64,000 nucleotides of DNA from contig NZ_JAALJI010000020.1 in NCBI RefSeq assembly GCF_011064595.1, positions 62,001 to 126,000 on the forward strand. Direction: 5' to 3'. The stretch comes from Paludisphaera soli. GTDB taxonomy: Bacteria; Planctomycetota; Planctomycetia; Isosphaerales; Isosphaeraceae. The notes beneath the pieces are model-generated. The model made no database searches. It had not been told where the DNA came from and worked only from the letters and a program-made list of their open reading frames with translations. Below are positions 8,494 to 17,733 of the stretch, in pieces. Every line of letters begins with the position of its first letter. Position 1 is the first letter of the stretch. Position numbers and translations under genes: made by a program.

Positions 8494-11265
8494 ATGGCCA
8501 TCGGGGTGACTCACGTCGCGACGGTCGACTCCGTCGTCCACGCTTACGGCCGCTCGTCGAAGGCCCTCGACGGCGTGACAGTCGATTTCCCGTCCGGCTG
8601 CATGATCGGCCTGATCGGCCCCGACGGCGTTGGCAAGTCGACGCTCATGGGGCTCGTGGCCGGGTCGAAGAAGATTCAGGAGGGTCGGGTCCACGTCCTT
8701 GGCGGCGACATGGCCGACCCGTCGCATCGCCGCGCGGTCTGCACGCGGATCGCCTACATGCCGCAGGGGCTCGGGAAGAACCTCTACCCGGAGCTGAGCG
8801 TCTACGAGAACATCGACTTCTTCGCCAGGCTGTTCGGCCTCTCGGCGGCGGAGCGGAAGTCGCGGATCCCGTCGCTGCTGGAGGCGACCGGGCTGGGGCC
8901 GTTCCCGGACCGGCCGGCGGGCAAGCTCTCGGGCGGCATGAAGCAGAAGGTGAGCCTCTGCGCCTCCTTGATCCACGACCCCGACCTGCTCATCCTCGAC
9001 GAGCCGACGACGGGCGTCGACCCGCTCTCGCGACGGCAGTTCTGGAGCCTGATCGACTCCATCCGCCAGACCCGGCCGGGGATGAGCGTCCTCGTCTCGA
9101 CCGCGTACATGGACGAGGCGCAGGGGTTCGACTGGCTGATCGCCATGAACGCCGGCCGCGTCCTGTCCACGGGGACCGTGCCCGATGTGCTGGAGCGAAC
9201 CGGCTCGGCCGACCTCGAAGCGGCGTTCGTGGCCCTCCTGCCCGAAGCCCAGCGCGGGAATCGCGCGCGATTGACGATCCCGCCGAGGGTCGACGCGGGG
9301 GGCGGGCCGGCGATCGTGGCGAAGGACCTCACCAAGAAGTTCGGCGACTTCACGGCGGTGTCCGACGTCAACTTCACGATCCCGAAGGGGGAGATCTTCG
9401 GCTTCCTGGGCTCGAACGGCTGCGGCAAGTCGACCACGATGAAGATGCTCACCGGGCTCCTGCCGGCGACCTCGGGCGAGGCCCTGTTGTTCGGGGAGAC
9501 CGTGGAGGCGGGGAGCGTCGCGGTCCGCAAGCGGGTCGGCTACATGTCGCAGGCGTTCTCGCTCTACGGCGAGCTGACCGTCTCGCAGAACCTCTGGCTG
9601 CACGCGAGGCTCTTCCACCTGCCGCCGGGCGAGATGGCCGGCCGCATCGACGGCCTGGTCGACCGCTTCGGGCTGCGGTCCTACCTCGACGATTCATCGG
9701 AGGCGCTCCCGCTGGGCCTCCGCCAGCGACTGTCGCTGGCCGTGGCGGTGATCCACGAGCCCGAGATCCTGATCCTCGACGAGCCGACCTCGGGCGTCGA
9801 CCCGGTGGCGCGCGACGAGTTCTGGGAGATGCTGATCGAGCTGTCGCGGGGCGAGGCGATCACCATCTTCATCACGACCCACTTCATGAACGAGGCGCTC
9901 CGGTGCGACCGGATCTCGCTCATGCACGCGGGGAAGGTGCTCGCCTGCGACGCGCCGGCGCGGCTGATCGAGGCCCGGGGCTCGCCGGACCTGGAGACGG
10001 CGTTCATCGCCTACATCGAGGACGCCATCGGCGAAGGCGGCGGGGAGGGGGGCGATGAGAAGGCCCGCGACGCGCTGGCCGCGGCCTTCGGCGCCGAGGC
10101 TTCCCGCGCGGCCGCGGGCCGCGGCTCCGGCTCGGAGTGGATCAACGCGACGCGGGTGCTGGCCTACAGCCGCCGGGAGACTCTGGAGATCCTCCGCGAC
10201 CCGGTCCGGCTGGCCTTCGCGTTCGTCGGGTCGATCCTCCTGATGCTGATCTTCGGGTACGGCATCACGACCGACGTGGAGCACGTCCGCTACGCCGTCC
10301 TGGACGACGACCGCTCGCCGGCGAGCCGGGGGCTGGACGAGGCCTTCGCCAACTCGCGATCCTTCCGCCGGCTTTCCCCGGTTCAGTCGCCGGACTCGGG
10401 CGACGAGCGGCTCCGCGCCGACGACGTGTCGATGGTCCTGGAGATCATGCCCAACTTCGGCCGCAACCTGGAGCAGGGCCACTCGCCCGAGGCCCGCGCG
10501 ACCATCGACGGCTCGAACCCCTTCCGCGCCGAGACGATCCGCCAGTACGCCGACGGCACGCACCTGTCCCACATGGAGGACGTCTTCCGGACCGAGCACG
10601 CCGGCGAGACCTTCGCGGCCTCGTCGAGCGTGCAGCCCCGGTTCCGCTACAATCCCACGTTCGAGAGCATCTACGCCATCGCCCCGAGCGTGCCGCCGAT
10701 GCTCCTGGTGCTGATTCCGGCGATCCTGATGGCCGTGAGCGTGGCCCGCGAGAAGGAGCTGGGCTCGATCGTCAATTTCTACGTCTCGCCGACCTCGCGG
10801 CTCGACTTCCTGATCGGCAAGCAGCTCCCGTACGTCGCCATCGGGATGCTGAACTTCGTGCTCCTCTCGGGCGTGGCGAGCTTCGTCTTCGGCGTGCCGA
10901 TCAAGGGGAGCGCCACCGCGCTGGTGGTCTGCTCGATCCTTTACGTCGCGGCGACGACCTCGCTGGGGCTGGCGATCTCGGGGATCACCGGGTCTCAGGT
11001 CGCGGCGGTCTTCGTCACGACGATCGTCACGATGGTCCCCACGACGCAGTTCTCGGGGATGCTCCAGCCCGTCTCCACCCTCGCCGGCGCGGCGCGAGTG
11101 GTCGGCTCGCTCTGGCCGACAACCTATTACATGCACGCCAGCGTCGGGGCCTACACGAAGGGGCTGGAGCCCCGGCTGCTGCTCCAGGACGCGACGATCC
11201 TGGCGGCGTTCGTCCCGATCTTGCTCCTGATCGCCGTGGCTGCGCTGAGGCCTCAGGAGGTATAA
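8494..11265 (+). CDS. RbbA-type ABC transporter: two ATPase domains fused to an ABC-2 permease
   Basis: A 923-residue fusion, similar to the 911 of E. coli RbbA. ATPase 1 (about residues 10-240) has Walker A GPDGVGKST, signature LSGGMKQK and Walker B LLILDEPTTGVDP. ATPase 2 (about 270-500) has GSNGCGKST, a degenerate signature LPLGLRQR and ILILDEPTSGVDP. After a charged linker, an ABC-2 permease half (about 550-920) shows one N-terminal membrane helix, a large external loop and at least five C-terminal helices. E. coli RbbA was described as a ribosome-associated ATPase, but here the HlyD and permease neighbours favour export. The altered second signature also occurs in family members, so it does not mean a broken gene. 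Confidence 0.9.
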   Translation: MAIGVTHVATVDSVVHAYGRSSKALDGVTVDFPSGCMIGLIGPDGVGKSTLMGLVAGSKKIQEGRVHVLGGDMADPSHRRAVCTRIAYMPQGLGKNLYPELSVYENIDFFARLFGLSAAERKSRIPSLLEATGLGPFPDRPAGKLSGGMKQKVSLCASLIHDPDLLILDEPTTGVDPLSRRQFWSLIDSIRQTRPGMSVLVSTAYMDEAQGFDWLIAMNAGRVLSTGTVPDVLERTGSADLEAAFVALLPEAQRGNRARLTIPPRVDAGGGPAIVAKDLTKKFGDFTAVSDVNFTIPKGEIFGFLGSNGCGKSTTMKMLTGLLPATSGEALLFGETVEAGSVAVRKRVGYMSQAFSLYGELTVSQNLWLHARLFHLPPGEMAGRIDGLVDRFGLRSYLDDSSEALPLGLRQRLSLAVAVIHEPEILILDEPTSGVDPVARDEFWEMLIELSRGEAITIFITTHFMNEALRCDRISLMHAGKVLACDAPARLIEARGSPDLETAFIAYIEDAIGEGGGEGGDEKARDALAAAFGAEASRAAAGRGSGSEWINATRVLAYSRRETLEILRDPVRLAFAFVGSILLMLIFGYGITTDVEHVRYAVLDDDRSPASRGLDEAFANSRSFRRLSPVQSPDSGDERLRADDVSMVLEIMPNFGRNLEQGHSPEARATIDGSNPFRAETIRQYADGTHLSHMEDVFRTEHAGETFAASSSVQPRFRYNPTFESIYAIAPSVPPMLLVLIPAILMAVSVAREKELGSIVNFYVSPTSRLDFLIGKQLPYVAIGMLNFVLLSGVASFVFGVPIKGSATALVVCSILYVAATTSLGLAISGITGSQVAAVFVTTIVTMVPTTQFSGMLQPVSTLAGAARVVGSLWPTTYYMHASVGAYTKGLEPRLLLQDATILAAFVPILLLIAVAALRPQEV

Positions 11266-11340
11266 GCTGGATTAGCTGAATGGTCGCATTCATGTGTGAA
11301 CGAATTCTATAGGCCAAGTCGTTCAACAGCGAGCCCACCG

Positions 11341-11835
11341 ATGCCGAGCAGCGACCGACAGCCGATGAGCCGGGGCCCCATGCGGTCGTGGCTGAAGGCG
11401 ACGGTTCAGTCGGAGTTCCTCGCGGAGCTGCGGCCGTCGCCGGCCAGCGAGGGCGAGGAGCCCGAGGTCTTCGCCCGCTCGCTCCTGTCACGGCTTCAGG
11501 GAGGCGACGGCGGATTGGGGCCGGACGATCGGCTGGCAATCGCATTCCGGGAGTTTCGCCGGTGGGTGGAGGCGGAGCGGCGAACGCGGCGTCTCGCTCG
11601 GCTGGGCGAGAAACCGGGTCGCAAGAGGCTGTACGAGCCGTGGCCGGCTCCCTTGCCCGCCACCCAGCCCCACGCGGCGAAGAAGGACGCGGGTCTCGGG
11701 AAACCGTCGGCGGGAGAGGGCCGGGGCGGCGTCGGCGGGTGGCTGTCGCGGATCCGGGCCGCCCTCGCGGCCCGGCGGGGGGCTCGGGCCGCCGATCTCT
11801 CGCACCCGATGTGGGACGAATGGCTGGATGCGTAG
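11341..11835 (+). CDS. Hypothetical protein inserted in the RbbA-type exporter operon
   Basis: I do not recognise this protein. The ATG at 11341 gives 164 residues; a GTG at 11296 in frame would add 15. It is basic, without membrane segments, and seems to have two parts: a helical segment (SRLQGG, LAIAFREFRRWVEAERRTRR), a Pro/Gly/Lys-rich linker and a second helix (WLSRIRAALAARRGARAA) ending in LSHPMWDEWLDA. The third codon positions are strongly GC-rich like those of its neighbours, which supports real coding. It lies between the RbbA-type gene and the permease, a place where E. coli has no gene. No strong ribosome site is visible before either start. Confidence 0.55.
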   Translation: MPSSDRQPMSRGPMRSWLKATVQSEFLAELRPSPASEGEEPEVFARSLLSRLQGGDGGLGPDDRLAIAFREFRRWVEAERRTRRLARLGEKPGRKRLYEPWPAPLPATQPHAAKKDAGLGKPSAGEGRGGVGGWLSRIRAALAARRGARAADLSHPMWDEWLDA

Positions 11836-11901
11836 TCGAGGATCACGCCCCGGACCGGCCGGGTCGCGATCGCAATCAAACCGAGTCAGGTCAGGCCCAT
11901 C

Positions 11902-13026
11902 GTGGAATCGCTCGCCAACATCTTCTGGCTCGGCGTCAAGGAGCTGCGGAGCCTTCGCAGCGACAAGGTGCTGGTGCTGTTCGTCGTCTACGCCTTCACG
12001 CTGGCGATCTACACGCAGGCGCGGGGGACTTCGTCCGAGGTGTTCAACGCCTCCATCGGGTTCGTGGACGAGGACGGCTCGGCGCTCTCGCGCAAGCTCT
12101 TCCAGGCGTTCTACCCGCCCCGCTTCCAGGCGCCGGTCGAGATCCGGGCTGACGAGGTGGACGAGGCGATGGACTCCGGCCGGCTGATGTTCGTGGTCCA
12201 GATCCCGCCCCGGTATGAGCTGAACCTCCGGGCGGGACGGTCGGCCGAAGCCCTGGTGGTCATCGACGCCACCGCGATGCTGCAGGCGAGCATCGGCGCG
12301 TCGTACATCCAGAACATCATCACCGATCAGGTCGCGGAGTTCCTGAGCCGATCCGACCCGAACTTCCGCTACCCCGCGCGGCTGGTGACGCGGAAGGCGT
12401 TCAACCCCAACGGCGACACCTCGTGGTTCAACAGCATCGTGGCGATGATCAACCAGGTGACGCTGCTGACCACGGTGCTGACGGGAGCGGCGCTGATCCG
12501 CGAGCGCGAGCACGGCACGATCGAGCACCTGCTCGTCATGCCGCTGACGGCCTTCGAGATCGCCGCCGCCAAGATCTGGTCGAACGCGCTGGTGATCCTG
12601 GCCGCGGTGACGGCGTCGCTGGTGTTCATGATCCAGGGGGTCTTGCAGGTGCCGATCGCGGGGTCGATCGGGCTCTTCCTGGCGGGCGTCGTGCTTTACC
12701 TGTTCTTCGCCACGGCGCTCGGCGTGTTCCTGGGGACCGTCGCGCGGACGATGGCCCAGTTCGCGCTTCTGATCATCCTGATCCTGATCGTCCTGCAGTT
12801 GCTCTCGGGGGGCCAGACTCCCGTGGAGAGCCAGCCGGAGTTTCTCCAGAGGCTGACGTTCCTGCTGCCGTCGCGGCACTTCGTCGCGTTCTCGCAGGCG
12901 ATCATCTATCGGGGGGCGGGGATCGAGGCCGTCTGGCCGAACTTCCTGGTCGTCGCCCTGGTTGGGGCGGGATTCCTGGCGTTCAGCCTGCAACGCTTCC
13001 GGCAGTCGATCGCGATCAGCCGCTGA
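11902..13026 (+). CDS. ABC-2 type permease (YhhJ-like)
   Basis: A 374-residue inner-membrane permease. It has one N-terminal helix (VLVLFVVYAFTLAIYTQA), a ~170-residue extracytoplasmic domain and five or six C-terminal helices starting near TLLTTVLTGAALIREREHGT, where the ABC-2 signature region EHGTIEHLLVMPLTAFEI lies. The start is a GTG at 11902. Together with the adaptor and the RbbA-like ATPase/permease it would complete a heterodimeric exporter; the substrate is unknown. Its 3' end overlaps by 11 bp the 3' end of the convergent Wzt-like ATPase gene. Confidence 0.9.
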   Translation: MESLANIFWLGVKELRSLRSDKVLVLFVVYAFTLAIYTQARGTSSEVFNASIGFVDEDGSALSRKLFQAFYPPRFQAPVEIRADEVDEAMDSGRLMFVVQIPPRYELNLRAGRSAEALVVIDATAMLQASIGASYIQNIITDQVAEFLSRSDPNFRYPARLVTRKAFNPNGDTSWFNSIVAMINQVTLLTTVLTGAALIREREHGTIEHLLVMPLTAFEIAAAKIWSNALVILAAVTASLVFMIQGVLQVPIAGSIGLFLAGVVLYLFFATALGVFLGTVARTMAQFALLIILILIVLQLLSGGQTPVESQPEFLQRLTFLLPSRHFVAFSQAIIYRGAGIEAVWPNFLVVALVGAGFLAFSLQRFRQSIAISR

Positions 13027-13891
13027 CCTCGGCCGGGTCGGGCTCGGCGGCGGGCGCCGGGGCGTTCACCGACTGGATGTAGGCGTCGAGGACCTCGTCG
13101 ATGGGGCCGTCGGCGACGAGCCGGCCCTTTTGCATCCAGAGCCCGCGGTCGCAAAGCTCGCGCAGGGTGTTCAGCTCGTGGGAGACCAGGATCACGGCGT
13201 GGGAGCGGTCCATCACGCGGCGGATTCGCTCCTTCGCCTTGGCGCGGAACGCGGCGTCGCCGACGCCGAGCGACTCGTCGACCAGGAGGATCTCCGGGTC
13301 GATCTCGGTCGCCACGCCGAAGGCCAGGCGGGAATACATGCCGCTGGAGTAGTACTTGAGCGGCAGATGGGCGAACTCGCGGAGCCCGGTGAACTCGTGG
13401 ATGCCCTCGACCTTCGCCAGCATCTGCTTGCGGGTGAAGCCGAGCATCGCCCCGTTGAGGAGGATGTTGTCGAAGCCGGTCAGCTCGGAGTTGAACCCCG
13501 CGCCCATCTCGATCAAGGGCGCGACCATGCCGCGGACGTCGAGCACGCCGTGCGTCGGCGGGTAGATCCGGGCGAGGAGCCGCAGCAGTGTGCTCTTGCC
13601 CGCGCCGTTGGAGCCGACGATGCCGATGCGCTCGCCGCGCCGGATCCGCAGGTTGATGTCGCGCAGGGCCCAGAACTCGGAATTGGGGACCTGGCGGTCG
13701 CGGCGGAGCAACAGCTCCAGGAACGCGCGCTTGAGGGTGTACGACTTGTCGGAGTAGTTGACGAACTTGAGCGACACGTCGCGCAGCTCGATGAGGGGTT
13801 CGGCGGCCTTATTGCGGTCCTTCCGAAGACCCCGGCTCCGGCCCTCAGAGTCGGAAAACCATCTTGTCTTCGTTGGACTTGAACGTGACAT
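13016..13891 (-). CDS. Polysaccharide ABC exporter ATPase (Wzt/TagH-like)
   Basis: A 291-residue ATPase of the polysaccharide/teichoic-acid export type. Visible motifs are Walker A GSNGAGKSTL, the signature region KYYSSGMYSRLAFG (SSGM in place of LSGG, typical for this subfamily), Walker B ILLVDESLGVGD and the switch HE in ILVSHEL. It lacks the C-terminal carbohydrate-binding domain of long Wzt proteins. The ATG at 13891 overlaps the upstream permease gene by 47 bp; no other start lies before the first conserved strand LIELRDVSLKF, so the overlap is probably real. It pairs with the permease encoded just upstream. Confidence 0.9.
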   Translation of the reverse strand: MSRSSPTKTRWFSDSEGRSRGLRKDRNKAAEPLIELRDVSLKFVNYSDKSYTLKRAFLELLLRRDRQVPNSEFWALRDINLRIRRGERIGIVGSNGAGKSTLLRLLARIYPPTHGVLDVRGMVAPLIEMGAGFNSELTGFDNILLNGAMLGFTRKQMLAKVEGIHEFTGLREFAHLPLKYYSSGMYSRLAFGVATEIDPEILLVDESLGVGDAAFRAKAKERIRRVMDRSHAVILVSHELNTLRELCDRGLWMQKGRLVADGPIDEVLDAYIQSVNAPAPAAEPDPAEVSG

Positions 13892-14723
13892 AGCCGATCC
13901 CCAGACTGGCGGTCGCCAGGGCGGCGGCGGTCAGCACCAGGCTGAGCGGCGGCCAGGCCCCTTTGCACAGGATGTCGTGGAAAATCTCGATGAAATAGAA
14001 GGCCGGGTTGAGCCAGAACCGCCAGCGCTGCGACTCCTCGAACTGCGTCACCGGGTAGATGATCGGGGTGGCGAAGTACCAGGCCTGGATGAACACGCCG
14101 ACGAGGTGCCCACAGTCGCGAAAGAAGGTGTTCGCGGTCGCCACCAGGAGCCCCAGCCCCAGGGTGAAGGCGAAGATGAGCCCGACCGCCACCGGCAGGA
14201 AGAGCATCGCCGCCGACGGCCGAGCGCCCAGCGGCACGAGCAGCAGGAACAGGGCGGCGAGCGAGAGCATCCCGGTGATCAGGTTGATCAGCACCCGGAC
14301 CAGGGGGAAGATCAGCTTGGGGACGTAGATCTTCCGGATCAGGGATTCGTTCATGATGATGCAGACGGACGATTCCGTGACCGCCCCGGCCATGAACGTC
14401 CAGGGGACCATCCCGGCGAGCAGATACAGCGTGTAGCTGCCCCCGCCCCCCTCGATCCGCATCAGGCTGGAGAAGACGACCGAGAGCACCAGCATCATCA
14501 GCAGCGGGTTGATGAGCGTCCAGAGGAAGCCCATGAACGACCGCTGGTAGCGGACGCGAAGCTCCGTCACGACCATGTTCTGGACGACCGGCCAGAAACG
14601 GACGAGCTCGGCCCGGTCGTTCGCCAGGCGGCGTCGCCACACCTCGGACAGGCGTACGGACGGGGGCGCGGGGAAGGACTCCACGGCCTCGGTCGTCGTT
14701 TCGTTGCAGACGTCCATGTTCAC
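13845..14723 (-). CDS. Polysaccharide ABC exporter permease (Wzm/TagG-like)
   Basis: A 292-residue inner-membrane protein of the ABC-2 polysaccharide-export type with six predicted helices. Family marks are VTELRVRYQRSFMGFLW before the first helix, LYLLAGMVPWTFM, ESLIRKIYVPK in the cytoplasmic loop, FFRDCGHLVGV and FYFIEIFHDI near the end. It would move lipid-linked polysaccharide or O-antigen across the inner membrane using the ATPase encoded downstream. No glycosyltransferase genes lie next to the pair here, so the glycan cannot be named. Confidence 0.9.
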   Translation of the reverse strand: MNMDVCNETTTEAVESFPAPPSVRLSEVWRRRLANDRAELVRFWPVVQNMVVTELRVRYQRSFMGFLWTLINPLLMMLVLSVVFSSLMRIEGGGGSYTLYLLAGMVPWTFMAGAVTESSVCIIMNESLIRKIYVPKLIFPLVRVLINLITGMLSLAALFLLLVPLGARPSAAMLFLPVAVGLIFAFTLGLGLLVATANTFFRDCGHLVGVFIQAWYFATPIIYPVTQFEESQRWRFWLNPAFYFIEIFHDILCKGAWPPLSLVLTAAALATASLGIGYVTFKSNEDKMVFRL

Positions 14724-14859
14724 GAGAGAACCGTCTCCCTGCGACGGGCCGCGACGAGGCCCGATCGTCCCCTGGCCCGACGGGCGGGATCTTACGAGGA
14801 AGGCCGGAATCGCGGAAGGGCAACCGCCGAGGTGCGGCCGGCCCCGCCGCGACGCGCGC

Positions 14860-16728
14860 TCAGTCGTCGTCCCGGCGCGGGGTGATCGCGCGGACCCCGA
14901 CCCGCGAGGCGAGCCGGACCTTCTCGCGGTTCGACATGTCGCCGATGTACTTGGTGCGCAGGGCGTTCAGCCAGCGGATGTCGCGGCCGTCGTAGCTGAC
15001 GATCACGTGGGTCAGGATCGGCCCGGCCAGGCCTAACGTCCGCTGGATGCCGGGGCCCACGTCGGCGTTGCTGGCGATCTGGTTGTATCCCACGCCCATG
15101 GCCGAGGCGAACGCCGCGTAGTCGATTCGGGCGATCTCGGTCGCCGTGGTGCGGCGGAAGACCGGCTCTTGGAGCATCTGCATGTAGTGGTACGCGCCGT
15201 CGTCGAAGACGAAGAACTTGACGGGAAGCCCCAGCCGGGCGGCCGTGGACATCTCCATGGCCGACATCAGAAAGCAGCCGTCGCCGGTGACGCAGACCAC
15301 CTGCCGGTCGGGGCGGACCCGCTGCGCCCCGATCGCAGCCGGGATCGCCCATCCCATGCTCTGGTTGTCGGCCGGCGTGAAGTACCGGCGCGTCCCCTGG
15401 ACCTCGACCGTCTCGGACGCCCAGTGGGTCGACGCGGTGACGTCGACGAAGATCAGCTCCTCGGGGCCGAGCGTGCAGCGGAGCTGGCTCAGGAAGAACA
15501 TCGGGTCGACGCACTGGGTGATTTGCTGCGTCCGGGCGATGCAGCGGTCGACCTGGCGGAGCTTGTCGATCTTCCCCCAGAGGGCCGGGTCCGCGGGCCG
15601 GCGGACGGCCGCGGCGTCGCCGAGCAGGCGGTCGAGGAAGACGCGGGAGTCCGACGCCAGGCAGTGGCTCGTCGGCACGTTCTTCCCCAGGTTCTGGGGG
15701 TTGATGTCGACATGGACGACGTCGGTCTTGGGGATCGCGTAGTTGGCCGTCGAGACCTCGCTGTAGCGGACCCCCACGGCCAGCACGAGGTCGACGTCCT
15801 TGAAGACCCTCTCGGCCGCGCGGGTGCCTTGCTTGCCGTAACCCCAGCCGACTGCCAACGGGTGAGCGTCGGCGATCGCTCCTTTTCCGCTGACGGACGT
15901 CGCCACCGGGGCCTGGAGCATCTCGGCCACGGCCGTCAGCGACGGCCCCGCGTCCACGCAGCCGAGCCCGGCGTAGATGCCGATGCGCTTCGACTTGTCC
16001 TGCAGGTGGCAGACGATCTTGCGGTACGCCGCCTCATCGAACGGCGAGGGCATCGGGGGAGGGGGGGCCTGGTCGTAGTCCCAGACCTCCATGAAGAACG
16101 GGTACGGGATCACCACCCCCACCGGGCCGGGCTCGCCCGCCTGCGCCAGGCGGAAGGCGTGGAAGAGGGTGCCGGGGATCTCGGCCTGGTGGCGGACGAC
16201 GAACATCGCCTTCACCAGCGGCCGGAGCAGGGCCTCGTTCGCGAGCCCGTGCACCTGGCCGATGGGGGCGTTCGCCGAGCGGTCGATGTCGGTGATGATC
16301 GCGACCAGGGGGATGCCGTCGTAGAGGGCCTCGCCCAGGCCCGTCAGGCAGTTGGTCAGGCCGGGCCCGGGGACCACCGAGAACGCGCCGGGGCGGCCGG
16401 TGGCGCGAGCCGAGGCGTCGGCCATGACGCTGGCGGAGGCCTCGTGCGCCACCAGCATGTACGGGACCTCGTACTGCTTGAATGCGTCCCAAAGCTCGTT
16501 GTTCTGCGCGCCGGGGATGCCGAAGACGCAGGGCGTGCCCTCGCAACGGATCGTCGCCGCGGCGGCCTGGGCGCCGGTCATGCGGCCCCGGACGCCCTCG
16601 CGGTGCGCGGTCCGTCCCAACTCCACGCGGCCGGCCGCGGTTGCCTCGGGCGTCTGGGTGGCGACGACCGCGCCCGCCGCCACGGCCGCGGTCCCCATCG
16701 CCTGGCGACGATTGAGCTTCGGCGTCAT
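14860..16728 (-). CDS. Tat-exported thiamine-diphosphate-dependent enzyme (acetolactate synthase-like)
   Basis: A 622-residue ThDP enzyme with the three-domain acetolactate synthase/pyruvate oxidase plan. The PYR domain (from about residue 50) has the proton-relay Glu in VAHEASASVMADASARATGR and VVPGPGLTNCLTG. The PP domain has VTGDGCFLMSAMEMSTAARL followed by VFDDGAYHY, where the usual NN of the ThDP-binding motif is DD. The ATG at 16728 is chosen because it has AGGGAG upstream and opens with a twin-arginine signal (NRRQAMGTAAVAAGAVVA). Folding with cofactor before Tat export would make sense. The reaction is unknown: it could be a decarboxylase or an oxalyl-CoA-decarboxylase-like enzyme. 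An exported ThDP enzyme is unusual. Confidence 0.8.
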   Translation of the reverse strand: MTPKLNRRQAMGTAAVAAGAVVATQTPEATAAGRVELGRTAHREGVRGRMTGAQAAAATIRCEGTPCVFGIPGAQNNELWDAFKQYEVPYMLVAHEASASVMADASARATGRPGAFSVVPGPGLTNCLTGLGEALYDGIPLVAIITDIDRSANAPIGQVHGLANEALLRPLVKAMFVVRHQAEIPGTLFHAFRLAQAGEPGPVGVVIPYPFFMEVWDYDQAPPPPMPSPFDEAAYRKIVCHLQDKSKRIGIYAGLGCVDAGPSLTAVAEMLQAPVATSVSGKGAIADAHPLAVGWGYGKQGTRAAERVFKDVDLVLAVGVRYSEVSTANYAIPKTDVVHVDINPQNLGKNVPTSHCLASDSRVFLDRLLGDAAAVRRPADPALWGKIDKLRQVDRCIARTQQITQCVDPMFFLSQLRCTLGPEELIFVDVTASTHWASETVEVQGTRRYFTPADNQSMGWAIPAAIGAQRVRPDRQVVCVTGDGCFLMSAMEMSTAARLGLPVKFFVFDDGAYHYMQMLQEPVFRRTTATEIARIDYAAFASAMGVGYNQIASNADVGPGIQRTLGLAGPILTHVIVSYDGRDIRWLNALRTKYIGDMSNREKVRLASRVGVRAITPRRDDD

Positions 16729-16902
16729 GCTCCGACTCCCTTCGGAAGATTCCCATCCTCGACGTGGCGCCCCCCGAGTCCCCGGGACCCACGCCACGCG
16801 CATTCCTACAAAGGGATGTATCGGCGCGATCGGCGTGTCGCCTCGTCCGCCGACGCGCCGTATTCGAGGCTTCTGGCGCACGACCGGCAGGACCCGTCCA
16901 GT

Positions 16903-17733
16903 TTACCGGCGCTTGGGGCGGATGTAAGGAGCGAGGACTTCGGGCAGGTACGACGACCGGTCCTCGCGGATCCGACGGATGCATTCCAGTACGATCGGCC
17001 CTCCGTATTCGATCGCGTCCAGGGCCTCGATCCAGGACGACCAGTCGATCGTCCCGCGCCCCGGCGGCAGGTGCGAGTCCAGTCGTCCGTCGTTGTCGTG
17101 GACGTGGGTGGTCGTCAGCAGCGCTCCGGCGGCCAGGGTTTCGGTGGCGGCGTCGGCGGAGAGGTGCGCGTGGGCGACGTCCAGCGTCAGGCCCAGTTCC
17201 GGGCGCCCCAGTTCGCGGACCAGCGCCGCGAGATCAGCCATCCGGCTGCCGGGGTGGACGCCCGGGGGCATGTTCTCGACGGCGACGACGACGGGCGTCC
17301 CCCGGGCGTGGTCGGCCAGGGACGACAGCCCCCGCGCTAGGGCGTCGCGCCGGGCCTCGCGGTCGGCCTCGTCGGAAAGGCCGCCGGGATGGACCACCAG
17401 GACCCGGCCCCCGGCTGCCGCCAGCCAGTCGACGCAGAGCTTGAGGTCGTCCACGGACGCCTCATGGACGGCCGGCGAGAGGGAGCCGAGGTCCACTCGG
17501 TCGGCCCGGATCGACTGGCCTCCCCAGCAGCCGTGGGCGCTGTGGACGGCGAGGCCGCGGTCACCGGTCCATCGTCCGAGAAGCGCCGGGTCGGGCAGGG
17601 CTTTCCAGAGCGGGAGGATCTCCAGGACCTTGGCGCCGATCCACGCGGCGAGGTCCAGCTCGGCGTCGAAGGGGGCCTTCGGGTAGCCGTAAACGACCAT
17701 CGTCCCCAGCACGCGCTCGGCCACTTTCACCAT
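16903..17733 (-). CDS. Sugar phosphate isomerase/epimerase-like TIM barrel (AP endonuclease 2 fold)
   Basis: A 276-residue protein of the xylose isomerase-like TIM-barrel superfamily. The metal ligands typical of the family are visible in order: Glu in VVVAVENMPPG, Asp and His in LTLDVAHAHLSA, His in THVHDNDGRLDSH, and Glu in PIVLECIRRI. There is no signal peptide, so it is likely cytosolic. The ATG at 17733 begins directly after GAAGG, too close for a normal ribosome site; a GTG at the second or fourth codon would be equally possible. Substrate unknown. It lies 174 bp upstream of the ThDP enzyme gene on the same strand, so a shared pathway is possible but not shown. Confidence 0.8.
   Translation of the reverse strand: MVKVAERVLGTMVVYGYPKAPFDAELDLAAWIGAKVLEILPLWKALPDPALLGRWTGDRGLAVHSAHGCWGGQSIRADRVDLGSLSPAVHEASVDDLKLCVDWLAAAGGRVLVVHPGGLSDEADREARRDALARGLSSLADHARGTPVVVAVENMPPGVHPGSRMADLAALVRELGRPELGLTLDVAHAHLSADAATETLAAGALLTTTHVHDNDGRLDSHLPPGRGTIDWSSWIEALDAIEYGGPIVLECIRRIREDRSSYLPEVLAPYIRPKRR

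Noticed and set aside
7183-9618. 811-codon open frame on the minus strand
   Set aside because: Antisense to the HlyD and RbbA-type genes, which have clear motifs; no domain in the antisense product.
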